This document shows positions 9,193 to 17,855 of a stretch of 48,749 nucleotides of DNA, one piece after another (the first letter of the stretch is position 1; every line of letters begins with the position of its first letter). The translations under genes were made by a program, and so were the position numbers. The notes under the pieces were generated by a model. It saw only the letters and a list, made by a program, of their open reading frames with translations, was not told where the DNA came from and did not search any database. Origin of the DNA: Verrucomicrobiaceae bacterium (GTDB lineage: Bacteria; Verrucomicrobiota; Verrucomicrobiia; Verrucomicrobiales; Verrucomicrobiaceae); contig JAIYDW010000143.1 of the NCBI GenBank assembly GCA_027487315.1, positions 1 through 48,749 of the forward strand, in the 5' to 3' direction.

Positions 9193-11376
9193 TTACCTGT
9201 TGGGCATGAGGTGGCGGACGAGGAATTCGTTGCGGAGGTTGGTGCCGAAGGGGGTTTCGGCTGCACCATGGCCAACTCCGATGATGGGCATGAAGTCGAA
9301 GGATTTGCCTGCTTTTTGCAAGGCGCCGACGACTTGCGTCGTGCTGGCGGGATCGACGTTGGTGTCGAGTTCGCCGACGATGAGGAGGAGTTTGCCTTGG
9401 AGCTTGGATGCGTCTTCGACGTTGGAGCTGAGCTTGTAGCTTTCATCAATGGGCCAGCCCATCCACTGCTCGTTCCACCAGATCTTGTCCATGCGATTGT
9501 CATGGCAGCCGCAATCGGCGACGGCGACGTGGTAGAAGTCGTGGTGATCGAGCAGAGCACGCATGGCATTTTGTCCGCCTGCGCTGCCACCGTAGATGCC
9601 GACGCGACTGAGATCCATCCATGGGCGTGTTTTGGCAGCTTCGGTGATCCAGAATTTTCGGTCCGGGAATCCGGCATCTTTGAGATTTTTCCAACAGACG
9701 TCATGGAAGGCTTTGCCACGATGATTGGTGCCCATGCCGTCGAGTTTGACGACGATGAAGCCTAGCTCAGCGATCTGATGCATGCGGAGGAGGCGATCGA
9801 AGTCCTTGGGAGCGAATGAACCATGGGGCCCGGCGTAGATGTCTTCGACGATGGGATATCTTTTGGAGGGATCGAAGGTTGAGGGCTTGATGAGGATGCC
9901 GTGGATGTCGGTTTTGCCATCACGACCTTTGGCAACCAAGCGCTCTGGCATTGTCCAGCCTGTGGCGAGCAGAGCCGAAGCATCGGCTTTCTCCAATTCG
10001 CAGACGAGGCTGCCATCGCTGCTGCGGCGGAGTTCGATGACGGGTGGGTGATCGGCGCGGGACCAAGCATCGATGAAGAAATCGCGTTTCGGTGAGAACT
10101 CGACACGATGATTGCCATCGCCTGCTGTGAGACGTTGGAAGCCGCTGCCATCGAAGTTCACTCGGCAAAGATGCGAGTGATACGGATCTTCTTCGCGACG
10201 CAAACCACTCGCGAGGAACCAGATCTCCCGCTTGCTATTATCGACATGCAGAACCTCGCGCACTGGCCACTGGCCTTTGGTGATTTGATGCTTCGGTTGA
10301 CCTGTTTTGAGGTCGTAAAGCCAGAGGTGGCACCAGCCATCGCGTTCGCTCATCCAGATGAGTTCGCCGCTGCTGTGCAGCCAGTGACGCCAGCTTTTGC
10401 CGGAGTAGTGGATGAAGGTCTTTGACGTTTCCTCCACGACCACACGCACCGCGCCTGTCTTGGCGTTGGCTGCGAGGATGCGGTAAAGTTGATGGCCGCG
10501 CTGGTTGTAGTCGAAGTAGAACTCGCTGCTGTCGGGTGACCAGGTGACATCGATGTGGCCTTCGATGGTGAAGGGATTTTCATACAGGTCGCGGGCCACA
10601 CGAACCTTTTGTCCATCGGCCTGTGTGATGATCAACTGCGGCTTGGGCAAGGGATCACCCGGTTTGATGTAGTCGATGACTTTGGTTTTTGGTTGGAGGT
10701 CCTTCTCTGGGGTGGATTCGACGATAGTGACCTTCCGGTTTGGAACCGCCTCCGACTCAGTGGTGACGGTGAAAAAGCCATTTGGGGATTTGCCAGAAGG
10801 TGCTGGCGGCTTCGGCTCAGTCTTTGATTCCGTGAGACCTTTACCATCGATGACGAGCGTCTTCGGTGTGGCCTCTGCCTCGACGATAGCGAGGTGTTCG
10901 CCCGTGCGACTGGTGATGAGCCAGACGTGGCCCTCGAAGGTGTGTTGCTCACGTTCGCTTTTGGTTTTGATCGATCCGTAGCGTTGGTGTTCGCCTTCTT
11001 GGTTGATCCAAAACAGGTCCAGATCCTCTTCGAGTTGGTTGATGAATTTCAGGCCGGAGGACTCGCCCGTGCGTGTGGTCCTGCGAAGCTCCACTTTCAT
11101 CTCGGAGGTCTTGGAGGTTTCTTTGTCGGGCAAACCGAGTTCCTGCAGCGAGGTTGCTGTTTTGCGAGTGCCCGTCTTGGCGTCGCTCCAAACGTATTTT
11201 GCTGTTCCTGGAGCTGTTTGGATTCGATACCAAAACGTGTTGCCATCTGGTTGCCAGTTGGCCTTCACGCGATCTCGGAAGACTTTGTTTTCGGTGCGCT
11301 TGGGAAGGTCGGGGATTTGGGCGACCACAGAGGACACGGAGAGCCACAGAGGTAGGAAAAGGAAGGCTGGTTTCAT
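9193..11376 (-). CDS. DPP-IV-type S9 serine peptidase with an inserted VHL beta-domain
   Basis: 727 residues. Signal peptide at 1-20 ([13 protein letters not shown]). Residues about 110-165 are a VHL beta-domain ([15 protein letters not shown], then [10 protein letters not shown]). A DPP-IV N-terminal beta-propeller fills about 180-500 ([40 protein letters not shown]). The alpha/beta-hydrolase domain holds Ser598 (GGSAGG), Asp671 (GELDTNV) and His703 (GVGHG). S9B enzymes release Xaa-Pro dipeptides; whether this one prefers Xaa-Hyp is inference. Its ATG overlaps the TGA of the hydroxyproline epimerase gene (ATGA, 11373-11376), so translation is coupled. W123, Y133, T146, H150 and W152 align without gaps to VHL W88, Y98, S111, H115 and W117, the residues that hold hydroxyproline. 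An exported enzyme capturing Hyp-containing peptides is therefore plausible. Confidence 0.92.
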   Translation of the reverse strand: MKPAFLFLPLWLSVSSVVAQIPDLPKRTENKVFRDRVKANWQPDGNTFWYRIQTAPGTAKYVWSDAKTGTRKTATSLQELGLPDKETSKTSEMKVELRRTTRTGESSGLKFINQLEEDLDLFWINQEGEHQRYGSIKTKSEREQHTFEGHVWLITSRTGEHLAIVEAEATPKTLVIDGKGLTESKTEPKPPAPSGKSPNGFFTVTTESEAVPNRKVTIVESTPEKDLQPKTKVIDYIKPGDPLPKPQLIITQADGQKVRVARDLYENPFTIEGHIDVTWSPDSSEFYFDYNQRGHQLYRILAANAKTGAVRVVVEETSKTFIHYSGKSWRHWLHSSGELIWMSERDGWCHLWLYDLKTGQPKHQITKGQWPVREVLHVDNSKREIWFLASGLRREEDPYHSHLCRVNFDGSGFQRLTAGDGNHRVEFSPKRDFFIDAWSRADHPPVIELRRSSDGSLVCELEKADASALLATGWTMPERLVAKGRDGKTDIHGILIKPSTFDPSKRYPIVEDIYAGPHGSFAPKDFDRLLRMHQIAELGFIVVKLDGMGTNHRGKAFHDVCWKNLKDAGFPDRKFWITEAAKTRPWMDLSRVGIYGGSAGGQNAMRALLDHHDFYHVAVADCGCHDNRMDKIWWNEQWMGWPIDESYKLSSNVEDASKLQGKLLLIVGELDTNVDPASTTQVVGALQKAGKSFDFMPIIGVGHGAAETPFGTNLRNEFLVRHLMPNR

Positions 11377-12278
11377 GATTTAATGCCTTTGTGCTCCTCT
11401 GTGATCTCTGTGGTGGTCCCGATCCCGAGGCAAAACGGGTCATTGGGATCAAGGATGAGGGTGGTTTCGGCGGTGACGAAGGCTTGGCCAGTGATGGTGG
11501 GGATGATGCCGTCGTCGGTGGATTCGTAGGTGCCTTCGAAGACGCTGCCGAGGATGCTTTCCTGGCGCCAAGGTTGGCCGGGGGAGAGTTTTTGATCGGC
11601 GGCGAGGCAAGCGAGTTTGGCGCTGGTGCCTGTGCCGCAGGGGGAGCGGTCGTATTCGCCGCCGGGGCAGAGGACGAAATTGCGGCTGTGGTTGGCGGGG
11701 TTTTGAGGAGGGGCGAAGAGTTCGATGTGATCGACTTCGGGATAGCCTGCAGCGTGGACGGCTTCGCGGATATTGAGACTGGCTTGGGTGAGTTGGGGGA
11801 TGTTTTGAAGGGTCAGGTCGAGACCGTGATCCGAGACGAGGAAGAACCAGTTGCCGCCCCAGGCGATGTCACCAGTGACGCCGCCGGCATGCACGGACTT
11901 GGCTTTGCGATAGGAGAGGACATTGCGGATACTGACGTGGTCATCGGCGTGCAAAGTGGCGGTGACGATGCCGACTGGGGTTTCGATTCGATGTTCGCCA
12001 GCGGAGATGCGATTGAGGTGCTTGAGGGTGATGATGAGGCCGATCATGCCGTGGCCGCACATGCCCAGGAGTCCGAAGTTGTTGAAGAAAATGACTCCGG
12101 CGGCACAAGAGGGGTCTTGAGGCTCCACCAGCAAGGCGCCGACGATGACTTCATGGCCTCTGGGTTCGCAAATGATGGCGCGGCGGTAGGTTTCGAGTTG
12201 GTCGGGCGGAATGCCGCTCAAGACGACGCGGGTGGGCTCGCCGCCGGTGTGGGAGTCGATGATGGGGATGCGGATCAT
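11373..12278 (-). CDS. 4-hydroxyproline 2-epimerase (proline racemase family)
   Basis: 301 residues from the ATG at 12278. The frame stays open upstream, but those residues are basic low-complexity sequence overlapping the opposite gene. The start [16 protein letters not shown] is typical of the family. Both catalytic cysteines are present, Cys74 (MCGHGMIG) and Cys214 ([11 protein letters not shown]). This marks an epimerase/racemase rather than a trans-3-hydroxyproline dehydratase, which has Thr in place of one Cys. Expected reaction: trans-4-hydroxy-L-proline to cis-4-hydroxy-D-proline in the cytoplasm. It is first in the operon with the DPP-IV-like peptidase (4-bp overlap) and sdaA, and diverges from the NCS1 transporter. 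The DapA-family gene 2 kb away fits the same pathway. Proline racemase activity cannot be excluded. Confidence 0.9.
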   Translation of the reverse strand: MIRIPIIDSHTGGEPTRVVLSGIPPDQLETYRRAIICEPRGHEVIVGALLVEPQDPSCAAGVIFFNNFGLLGMCGHGMIGLIITLKHLNRISAGEHRIETPVGIVTATLHADDHVSIRNVLSYRKAKSVHAGGVTGDIAWGGNWFFLVSDHGLDLTLQNIPQLTQASLNIREAVHAAGYPEVDHIELFAPPQNPANHSRNFVLCPGGEYDRSPCGTGTSAKLACLAADQKLSPGQPWRQESILGSVFEGTYESTDDGIIPTITGQAFVTAETTLILDPNDPFCLGIGTTTEITEEHKGIKS

Positions 12279-12318
12279 GAGGGACAGGGTGAGACTATGG
12301 GGTTGGAGGGGTGAGGAA

Positions 12319-12339
12319 GTCTTGATGGCATTTGGGCAA
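12319..12339. promoter_or_regulatory. Candidate operator in the epimerase/NCS1 divergent promoter region
   Basis: GTCTTGAT (12319-12326) runs directly into TGGCATTTGGGCAA (12326-12339). Both words also occur in the DapA/AraC divergent spacer (14900-14941). Two shared 8-mers in the two regulatory spacers of one locus suggest a binding site for the local PAS-AraC regulator. A separate inverted repeat CTGGAT-N12-ATCCAG lies at 12367-12390 in the same spacer. Confidence 0.3.
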
Positions 12340-12464
12340 GGCACTTTGAAATCGGCCAAGGCTAGCCTGGATAACTCATCAATCATCCAGCCTGGGAGGA
12401 CTAAAGAAGGTTGGAGATTGGCCAGACATTTGCTTTGTAACGGAGGTGATCGAAGGGTCTTTGG

Positions 12465-13994
12465 TTGGATCGTATGGACTGTGCCGTTATGAAAGAAGCT
12501 GAAATTTGCTCTGATTTGTCTGCAGGTGAGTTGGTGAAGGTGGAGTCGAGTTCGCTTTACAATGAGGATTTGGCACCGGTGACATCGGGACAACGGCGGT
12601 GGCGGTATGGAAGTTTTGCGGGGCTTTGGATTTCGATGGCGGCGTGCATTCCGACTTACATGCTGGCGTCGTCGTTGATTGGGGGTGGGATGAATTGGTG
12701 GCAGGCGGTGTTGACGATCTTTTTGGGGAATTTGATTGTGCTGGTGCCCATGATCCTGAATGCGCATGCGGGCACGAAGTATGGGATTCCGTTTCCGGTG
12801 TATTGCCGGGCTGCGTTTGGGACCTTGGGGGCGAATGTGCCGGCGTTGATGCGTGCGTTGGTGGCGTGCGGTTGGTTTGGGATTCAGACGTGGATTGGGG
12901 GCAATGCGATTTACAAGATATTGGGAGTGTTTGTGCCCTCGATGGTGGCGGGGGAGGTGATGCCGCTGTTAGGGATCACTCTGGCGCAGTTGGTGTGTTT
13001 TTTGTTTTTCTGGGGAATCAATCTGTGGGTGATTTATCGGGGGATCGATACGATTCGGGTCTTATTGAACATCAAGGCGCCGCTGTTGATCACGCTGGGC
13101 TTGGTGCTGCTGGGGTGGGCGTATCGTGAGGCGGGAGGGTTCGGTCCGATTCTTTCCCAGCCATCGGCCTTTGATGTGGGCGGGTCGAAGGAGGGGCAGT
13201 TCTGGGGGTATTTCTTTCCGGCGCTGACGGGGATGATTGGGTTTTGGGCGACGTTGTCGTTGAACATCCCGGATTTTTCGAGGTATGCGAAGTCGCAACG
13301 AGATCAGGTCATTGGACAGGCGCTGGGGTTGCCGATGACGATGGCGTTGTATTCCTTCATCGGGGTGGCGGTGACCTCGGCGACGACAATCATTTATGGC
13401 ACGACGATTTGGGATCCGGTGGATGTGTTGACGCGGTTCACGAATCCGGTGGTGCTGGTGGTGGCGATGGTGGCCTTGTGCATTGCGACGCTTGCGACGA
13501 ACATTGCAGCGAATGTGGTGAGTCCGGCGAATGACTTTGCGAATTTGGCTCCGAAGCGGATTTCGTTTCGGATGGGTGGGTACATCACGGGGGTGATTGG
13601 GGTGTTGATGATGCCGTGGAAGCTGGTGGCGGATCCGGAGGGTTACATCTTTACTTGGCTGGTGGCGTATAGCGCGCTGCTGGGACCAATTGGGGGGATC
13701 TTGATTGCGGACTACTTTGGGTGGCGAAAAGGGAAGCTGGATCTGGTGGCGTTGTATCAACTGGATGGTGAGTATCGGTATACCAGAGGCTTTAGTGTGG
13801 TGGCGATGATCGCTCTGGTTGCGGGGGTGCTGCCGAGTTTGCCAGGGTTTTTGGTGCAGGTGAAGGCGGTGCCAGAGGGGGCGGTTTCAGCTTTCTGGGT
13901 GGGGCTGTATCACTACACGTGGTTTGTGGGATTTGGGGTAGCGTTTGGGGTGTATCTGCTGGGGAGGAAACTGGGATCAGGGGCGAGCCGCTAG
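12465..13994 (+). CDS. NCS1-family (nucleobase:cation symporter-1) permease
   Basis: About 509 residues with roughly 12 hydrophobic membrane spans. The N-terminal [17 protein letters not shown] followed by [26 protein letters not shown] (read here in two parts, [12 protein letters not shown] and [13 protein letters not shown]) is typical of NCS1 carriers of purines, pyrimidines, hydantoins or allantoin. The start is uncertain. A TTG at 12465 sits 7 nt after AAGGG; ATGs at 12474 and 12489 are alternatives lacking a clear ribosome site. It is flanked by the hydroxyproline epimerase (divergent) and a DapA-family gene (convergent, 18-bp overlap), and no nucleobase-catabolic gene is nearby. The substrate could therefore be hydroxyproline or a related imino acid, but that is inference; the family itself is secure. 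Confidence 0.85.
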   Translation: MDRMDCAVMKEAEICSDLSAGELVKVESSSLYNEDLAPVTSGQRRWRYGSFAGLWISMAACIPTYMLASSLIGGGMNWWQAVLTIFLGNLIVLVPMILNAHAGTKYGIPFPVYCRAAFGTLGANVPALMRALVACGWFGIQTWIGGNAIYKILGVFVPSMVAGEVMPLLGITLAQLVCFLFFWGINLWVIYRGIDTIRVLLNIKAPLLITLGLVLLGWAYREAGGFGPILSQPSAFDVGGSKEGQFWGYFFPALTGMIGFWATLSLNIPDFSRYAKSQRDQVIGQALGLPMTMALYSFIGVAVTSATTIIYGTTIWDPVDVLTRFTNPVVLVVAMVALCIATLATNIAANVVSPANDFANLAPKRISFRMGGYITGVIGVLMMPWKLVADPEGYIFTWLVAYSALLGPIGGILIADYFGWRKGKLDLVALYQLDGEYRYTRGFSVVAMIALVAGVLPSLPGFLVQVKAVPEGAVSAFWVGLYHYTWFVGFGVAFGVYLLGRKLGSGASR

Positions 13995-14870
13995 GGCGGT
14001 GCGGATGATGGAGAGGACTTGGTCGCGCTCGGGACCGGAGAGGGGGAGGCGGGGTTCGCGGACCCACTCTTTGCCGAGGCCGGTTTCCTGGCAGAGGAGT
14101 TTGATGTATTGCACGAAGTGGATGTGGGTATCGAGCTTCATGAGGGGTTGGCTCCAGCGGTAGAGGGTGCGGCATTCGTCCCAGCGGCCGGCTTGGGCGA
14201 GGTCCCAGAGTTGCTGGTTCTCTTTGGGGAAGGCGATGCCGCTGCCGCATACCCAGCCGTCGATGCCGAGGATGGCGGACTCGAGAAAGAGGTCGTCGAC
14301 GCCGGTGAAGATTTGGTAGCGGTTGCCGACGAGGTTACGGAGTTCGGTGATGCGGCGGGTGTTGTGGCTGCTCTCTTTGATGGCGTGCAAGTTCGGAATG
14401 TCGGCGAGTTCGACGAACATTTCCGGGGTAACGTCGGTGTGGTAACCGACGGGGTTGTTGTAGAGCATCCAGGAGAGAGGGGTGGCTTGGGCGAGGGTGC
14501 GAAACCAGTGCTGGGTTTCGAGGGAATCGGTTTTGTAGACCATGGGAGGCATGATCATGAAGCCGGAAGCGCCGAGTTTTTCGCAGTCCCGCATGTAGGT
14601 GATGGCGGCCTGAGTGCTCATTTCCGCGACACCGCTGATGACGGGCAGACGACCTCCGGCGACTTCGATGGCGCGTTTGACCACCGCGCGTTTTTCATCC
14701 GGCAAGAGGGTTTGGTTTTCGCCGAGAGAACCGCAGACGATGAGGCCTGATGCGCCGGAGTCGATGAGGGCTTCAAAGTGGCGGGCCGAAGCGTCGAGAT
14801 CGAGAGATTGATCTTGATGGAGTTGAGTGGTGACGGCGGGGAAGACGCCTTGCCAGGTGAATGAGTTCAT
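13977..14870 (-). CDS. DapA-family aldolase/deaminase, probable 1-pyrroline-4-hydroxy-2-carboxylate deaminase
   Basis: 297 residues, a class I (beta/alpha)8 enzyme. GSLGEN at 48-53 replaces the GTTGE loop of lysine-pathway DapA. Tyr137 (LYNNPVGY) and the Schiff-base Lys165 (HAIKESS) are in place. Family members in hydroxyproline loci deaminate 1-pyrroline-4-hydroxy-2-carboxylate to 2-oxoglutarate semialdehyde. The opening GVFPAVTTQLHQDQSLDLDA and the nearby 4-hydroxyproline epimerase favour that role over lysine biosynthesis. The intervening D-hydroxyproline dehydrogenase and the semialdehyde dehydrogenase are not in this window. It diverges from the PAS-AraC regulator across a 119-bp spacer. 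The alternative is another DapA-like sugar-acid aldolase. Confidence 0.8.
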   Translation of the reverse strand: MNSFTWQGVFPAVTTQLHQDQSLDLDASARHFEALIDSGASGLIVCGSLGENQTLLPDEKRAVVKRAIEVAGGRLPVISGVAEMSTQAAITYMRDCEKLGASGFMIMPPMVYKTDSLETQHWFRTLAQATPLSWMLYNNPVGYHTDVTPEMFVELADIPNLHAIKESSHNTRRITELRNLVGNRYQIFTGVDDLFLESAILGIDGWVCGSGIAFPKENQQLWDLAQAGRWDECRTLYRWSQPLMKLDTHIHFVQYIKLLCQETGLGKEWVREPRLPLSGPERDQVLSIIRTALAARP

Positions 14871-14899
14871 TGGGGAGGATGGAGCGGGAAGGATTGCGG

Positions 14900-14941
14900 G
14901 TCTTGATTGGATTGTCCGTGATCCACTGGCATTTCAGCCAA
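14900..14941. promoter_or_regulatory. Candidate operator in the DapA-like/AraC divergent promoter region
   Basis: GTCTTGAT (14900-14907) and TGGCATTTCAGCCAA (14927-14941) repeat the words found at 12319-12339 upstream of the epimerase and transporter. Here they are about 20 nt apart rather than abutting. This is consistent with, but does not prove, control of both spacers by the regulator encoded alongside. Confidence 0.3.
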
Positions 14942-14989
14942 AAGGTGAGGATTGCATTTTGGACGTGTCTCTGGCAATGAATTTCCCCT

Positions 14990-15718
14990 ATGATGGGCGT
15001 GGGCAAGATGATGGATTATTCGGTGATCGAGGCGCTGTTTGATGCGTTGCCGGAGGTGGTGTTTTTCATCAAGGATTCGATGGGATGTTACGTGGTGGTC
15101 AATCGGACGCTGGCAGACCGGTGTGCCGGGGGGGATAAGGCGAAGTTGATTGGGAAGCGGCCCGGGGAGGTTTTTCCGGCGGCGTTGGCGGCGAGTTACA
15201 CGAGGCAGGATGAGATGGTGCTGAGAACGGGCAAGAAGGTGGAGCAGCAGTTGGAGTTGCATCTTTATCCAGGAGCGAAGGCGGGGTGGTGTTTGACGAC
15301 GAAGTATCCGATCCGTGATGAAGAGGGTCGCATCACGGGAGTGACAGGGATTTCGCGGGATTTGAATGCGCCGAGTGACAAGGCGAGCGGATTTGCGGAG
15401 TTGGCGGCGGCTTTGAAGATGATGCGGGCGCGATACACGGAGGGTTTGAGGATTGATGATATTGCGAAGAAGGCGGGGTTGAGCGTGTATCAATTTGAGC
15501 AGCGGGTGCAGAAGTTGTTTCAGATGAGTCCGCTGCAGATGCTGCACAAGTTGCGACTGGATGAGGCGACTCGGCTGTTGAGGGAGACGGATTTGGCGTT
15601 GGGAGAGATCGCTTTGCAGACGGGGTGGTGCGATCAGAGTGCTTTCACGAGGCATTTCAGCCGGTATGCGGGGCTGGCGCCGGGGAAGTTTCGGGCGATG
15701 GCGCGCGAGGGGAGGTAG
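14990..15718 (+). CDS. PAS-domain AraC-family transcriptional regulator
   Basis: 242 residues; ATGs at codons 7 and 8 (15008, 15011) are alternative starts. Residues about 12-130 form a PAS/PAC domain (EALFDALPEVVFFIKDSMG, ending ITGVTGISRDL), a small-molecule sensor. Residues about 145-242 form the double helix-turn-helix of AraC proteins (LRIDDIAKKAGLSVYQFEQ, ALGEIALQTGWCDQSAFTRH). It diverges from the DapA-family gene, so it probably controls the hydroxyproline/NCS1/peptidase genes; the inducer could be hydroxyproline or a pathway intermediate. The stop lies 3 bp from the convergent dxr stop. The family is secure and the regulon is inferred from position and the shared words in the two spacers. 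Confidence 0.88.
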   Translation: MMGVGKMMDYSVIEALFDALPEVVFFIKDSMGCYVVVNRTLADRCAGGDKAKLIGKRPGEVFPAALAASYTRQDEMVLRTGKKVEQQLELHLYPGAKAGWCLTTKYPIRDEEGRITGVTGISRDLNAPSDKASGFAELAAALKMMRARYTEGLRIDDIAKKAGLSVYQFEQRVQKLFQMSPLQMLHKLRLDEATRLLRETDLALGEIALQTGWCDQSAFTRHFSRYAGLAPGKFRAMAREGR

Positions 15719-15721
15719 GGG

Positions 15722-16867
15722 TCAGCCTGCTGTTTGGCGGGCCCAGGCGTCGGCGGCGATGAGGTCTTCGAGGGTGGGGTGGGGGATGACGGTGTGGGTG
15801 GTCATGACGCGTTCGACGGTGTGCCAGATTTGGGGGAAGGAGGTGCGGCCTTCGAGGAAGGCGGCGACGGCGACTTCGTTGGCGGCGTTGAGGACGGCGG
15901 GCAGGGTGCCACCGGTGTCGCCGGCGTGGCGGGCGAGGTCGAGGGCGGGGAAGTCGGTGGTGCGGGGGGCTTCGAAGGTGAGGGAGGCGAGGGAGGCGAA
16001 GTCGAGGGGGGCGAGATCGTTCGGGACGCGGTCGGGGTAGGTGACAGCGTATTGGATGGGGAAGCACATGTCGCTGTGGCTGAGTTGGGCGAGGATGCTG
16101 TGGTCTTCGAACTCGACCATGGAGTGGACGATGCTTTGGGGGTGGACGACGACTTCGATTTTCGACATGGGGACGTCGAAGAGCCATTTGGCTTCGATCA
16201 TTTCGAGGCCTTTGTTGAAGAGGGTGGCGGAGTCGATGGAGATTTTTCGGCCCATGTCCCAGGTGGGATGTTTGAGGGCTTGGGAGACGGTGACGTGGGC
16301 GAGTTGATCGGTCGGGAGGGTACGGAAGGGACCGCCGCTGGCGGTGAGAAGGAGGCGGCGGACGGGATTGCCATGGTGGCTTTCGAGGCACTGGAAGATG
16401 GCGTTGTGCTCGCTATCGACGGGGAGGATGCGGACGCCTTTGGCTTTGGCGGCGGTGGTAACAGCTTCGCCGGCCATGACGAGGATTTCTTTGCTGGCGA
16501 CTGCGAGATCCATGCCGCGGTCGATGGCGGCGAGGGCGGGGGCGAGACCGGCGGTGCCGACGATGGCGACGAGGATGAGGTCGGCATCGACGGCGTGGAC
16601 GAGGTCGATGAGGCCCTGGGCCCCGGAGTAGACTTCGACGGTGGAGGGGAGGGCGGAGCGGGCCTGGGAGGCGGCGTGGTCGTTAAAGAGAGCGAGGTGT
16701 TTGACGCCGGTTTCAGCGACCTGGGCGAGTGCGGCATCGACTGAGGAGTGGGCGGCGAGGCCGACGATTTCCATGCGGTCGGGCAGGGCGCGGGCGACCT
16801 TGAGGGCGGAGGTGCCGATGGAGCCGGTGGAGCCGAGGAGGAGGACGCGTTTTTTTGGGGCGGTCAC
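15722..16867 (-). CDS. dxr: 1-deoxy-D-xylulose 5-phosphate reductoisomerase
   Basis: 381 residues from a GTG start, a normal length. It is the second enzyme of the MEP isoprenoid pathway: DXP plus NADPH to 2-C-methyl-D-erythritol 4-phosphate. The Rossmann motif LLGSTGSIGTSAL is at 10-22. The metal ligands D151 and E153 lie in PVDSEHNAIFQCL and the flexible loop in ASGGPFRTL. STPTWDMGRKISID-type residues appear as HPTWDMGRKISIDSATL, and the catalytic tail includes HPQSIVHSMVEFED. It lies downstream of cdsA on the same strand with a 56-bp spacer carrying a CAGGATT repeat. The start sits within a Lys-rich opening (MTAPKKRVLLLG). No missing residues were noticed. Confidence 0.97.
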   Translation of the reverse strand: MTAPKKRVLLLGSTGSIGTSALKVARALPDRMEIVGLAAHSSVDAALAQVAETGVKHLALFNDHAASQARSALPSTVEVYSGAQGLIDLVHAVDADLILVAIVGTAGLAPALAAIDRGMDLAVASKEILVMAGEAVTTAAKAKGVRILPVDSEHNAIFQCLESHHGNPVRRLLLTASGGPFRTLPTDQLAHVTVSQALKHPTWDMGRKISIDSATLFNKGLEMIEAKWLFDVPMSKIEVVVHPQSIVHSMVEFEDHSILAQLSHSDMCFPIQYAVTYPDRVPNDLAPLDFASLASLTFEAPRTTDFPALDLARHAGDTGGTLPAVLNAANEVAVAAFLEGRTSFPQIWHTVERVMTTHTVIPHPTLEDLIAADAWARQTAG

Positions 16868-16875
16868 GTTTTTGG

Positions 16876-16920
16876 GACAGGATTAACTGGATTGCGAAAT
16901 GCAGGATTAACAGGATTTTT
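16876..16920. repeat. CAGGATT-type dispersed intergenic repeat, copy 1
   Basis: The cdsA-dxr spacer contains GACAGGATTAACTGGATT and then CAGGATTAACAGGATTTTT. The 15-mer AGGATTAACAGGATT (16903-16917) recurs exactly at 30717-30731, also in non-coding DNA. The unit is imperfect, about 9 bp (CAGGATTAA), and tandem. Confidence 0.6.
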
Positions 16921-16923
16921 GAA

Positions 16924-17823
16924 TTAGAGGGAGATGATGGAGAGGTAGAAGTAGAAGACGGGAGCGGTGAAGAGGAGGGAGTCGGTGAGATCGAGGATGC
17001 CGCCGATGCCGGGGAGGGAATGGCCGGAGTCTTTGATTTGGGTGCAGCGTTTGATGACGGATTCGGCGAGGTCACCGGAGATGCCGGTAAGGCAGAGGAT
17101 GGGGGCGATGATGAGGCCGTGGGTCCAGGTGATGGGGAGGAGTTTGTCGGGGATGGTGGCGAGAAGGATGATGGCACCGCCGATGGAGGCGATGAAGGCG
17201 CCGACGAAACCTTCCCAGGATTTGGCGGGGCTGATATGGGGGATCATCTTGTGTTTGCCAATGAGGACACCGAGAAGATAGGCGCCCATGTCGGAGAATT
17301 TGGTGACGATGAGGAGGAAGAGAAGGAGGAAGACGCCGCCTGGTTTGCCGTCTTCGAGGTGGAAGTAGAGAATGCGAAGGATGAAGCCGTAGAAGATGAC
17401 GGTGTAGACGACGCCGAAGACGAGGGAAAAGATGCGCTGGAGGGTGACGATGCCTTCGAGGTTATGTCGGTAGCAGAGGAAGAAGCCGCCTTGAACCGCG
17501 AGGGTGAGGGCGGCGAGGTCCAACCACATGGGAGGCTGGCCTTGATGAGAGAGGACCCACCAACTGACGGTGACCCAGTAGGCGAGGCAGATGGCGAAGC
17601 CGAGTAGGGAGAAGGAGCGGTGGGTATCGCCCGCGCGGAGGAGGCGGAAGTATTCGATGGCACCGAAGACGCCGAAGAAGGCGGTGACGGCGACGAGGAG
17701 CCAGTCCTGTTTCCATTTGAAAGCAATGGAGAGAACGGCCCAGAGGAGAAGGGTGCTGGAGAGGCGACTGGCGAAGACGCGTCGTTTGCTGGGGGGCTTG
17801 GGAGGGGCGCAGGTCTCGGGCAT
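16924..17823 (-). CDS. cdsA: Phosphatidate cytidylyltransferase (CDP-diacylglycerol synthase)
   Basis: 299 residues of a multi-span inner-membrane enzyme that makes CDP-diacylglycerol from phosphatidate and CTP, the branch point of phospholipid synthesis. Hydrophobic segments run through most of the protein. The diagnostic C-terminal signature appears as SVIKRCTQIKDSGHSLPGIGG followed by ILDLTDS. Two usually conserved positions differ: H before GG is I, and R after D is L. The metal-binding aspartates remain. The preceding SPAKSWEGFVGA is also typical. It is transcribed toward dxr, the common verrucomicrobial/planctomycetal cdsA-dxr order, and follows the dynamin-like gene by 32 bp. The identification is secure despite the relaxed signature. 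Confidence 0.92.
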   Translation of the reverse strand: MPETCAPPKPPSKRRVFASRLSSTLLLWAVLSIAFKWKQDWLLVAVTAFFGVFGAIEYFRLLRAGDTHRSFSLLGFAICLAYWVTVSWWVLSHQGQPPMWLDLAALTLAVQGGFFLCYRHNLEGIVTLQRIFSLVFGVVYTVIFYGFILRILYFHLEDGKPGGVFLLLFLLIVTKFSDMGAYLLGVLIGKHKMIPHISPAKSWEGFVGAFIASIGGAIILLATIPDKLLPITWTHGLIIAPILCLTGISGDLAESVIKRCTQIKDSGHSLPGIGGILDLTDSLLFTAPVFYFYLSIISL

Positions 17824-17855
17824 AGGCGCTGGGCTTTAGGGAGGGGCAGGGAAAA

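Noticed and set aside
11391..12314. 307-codon + frame opposite the epimerase
   Set aside because: Low-complexity Asp/Gly/Ala composition; the - strand frame has a complete epimerase with both catalytic Cys.
12279..12767. Upstream extension of the hydroxyproline epimerase frame
   Set aside because: The added residues are basic, low-complexity, and overlap the NCS1 gene and the divergent promoter; the conserved protein starts at the ATG at 12278.
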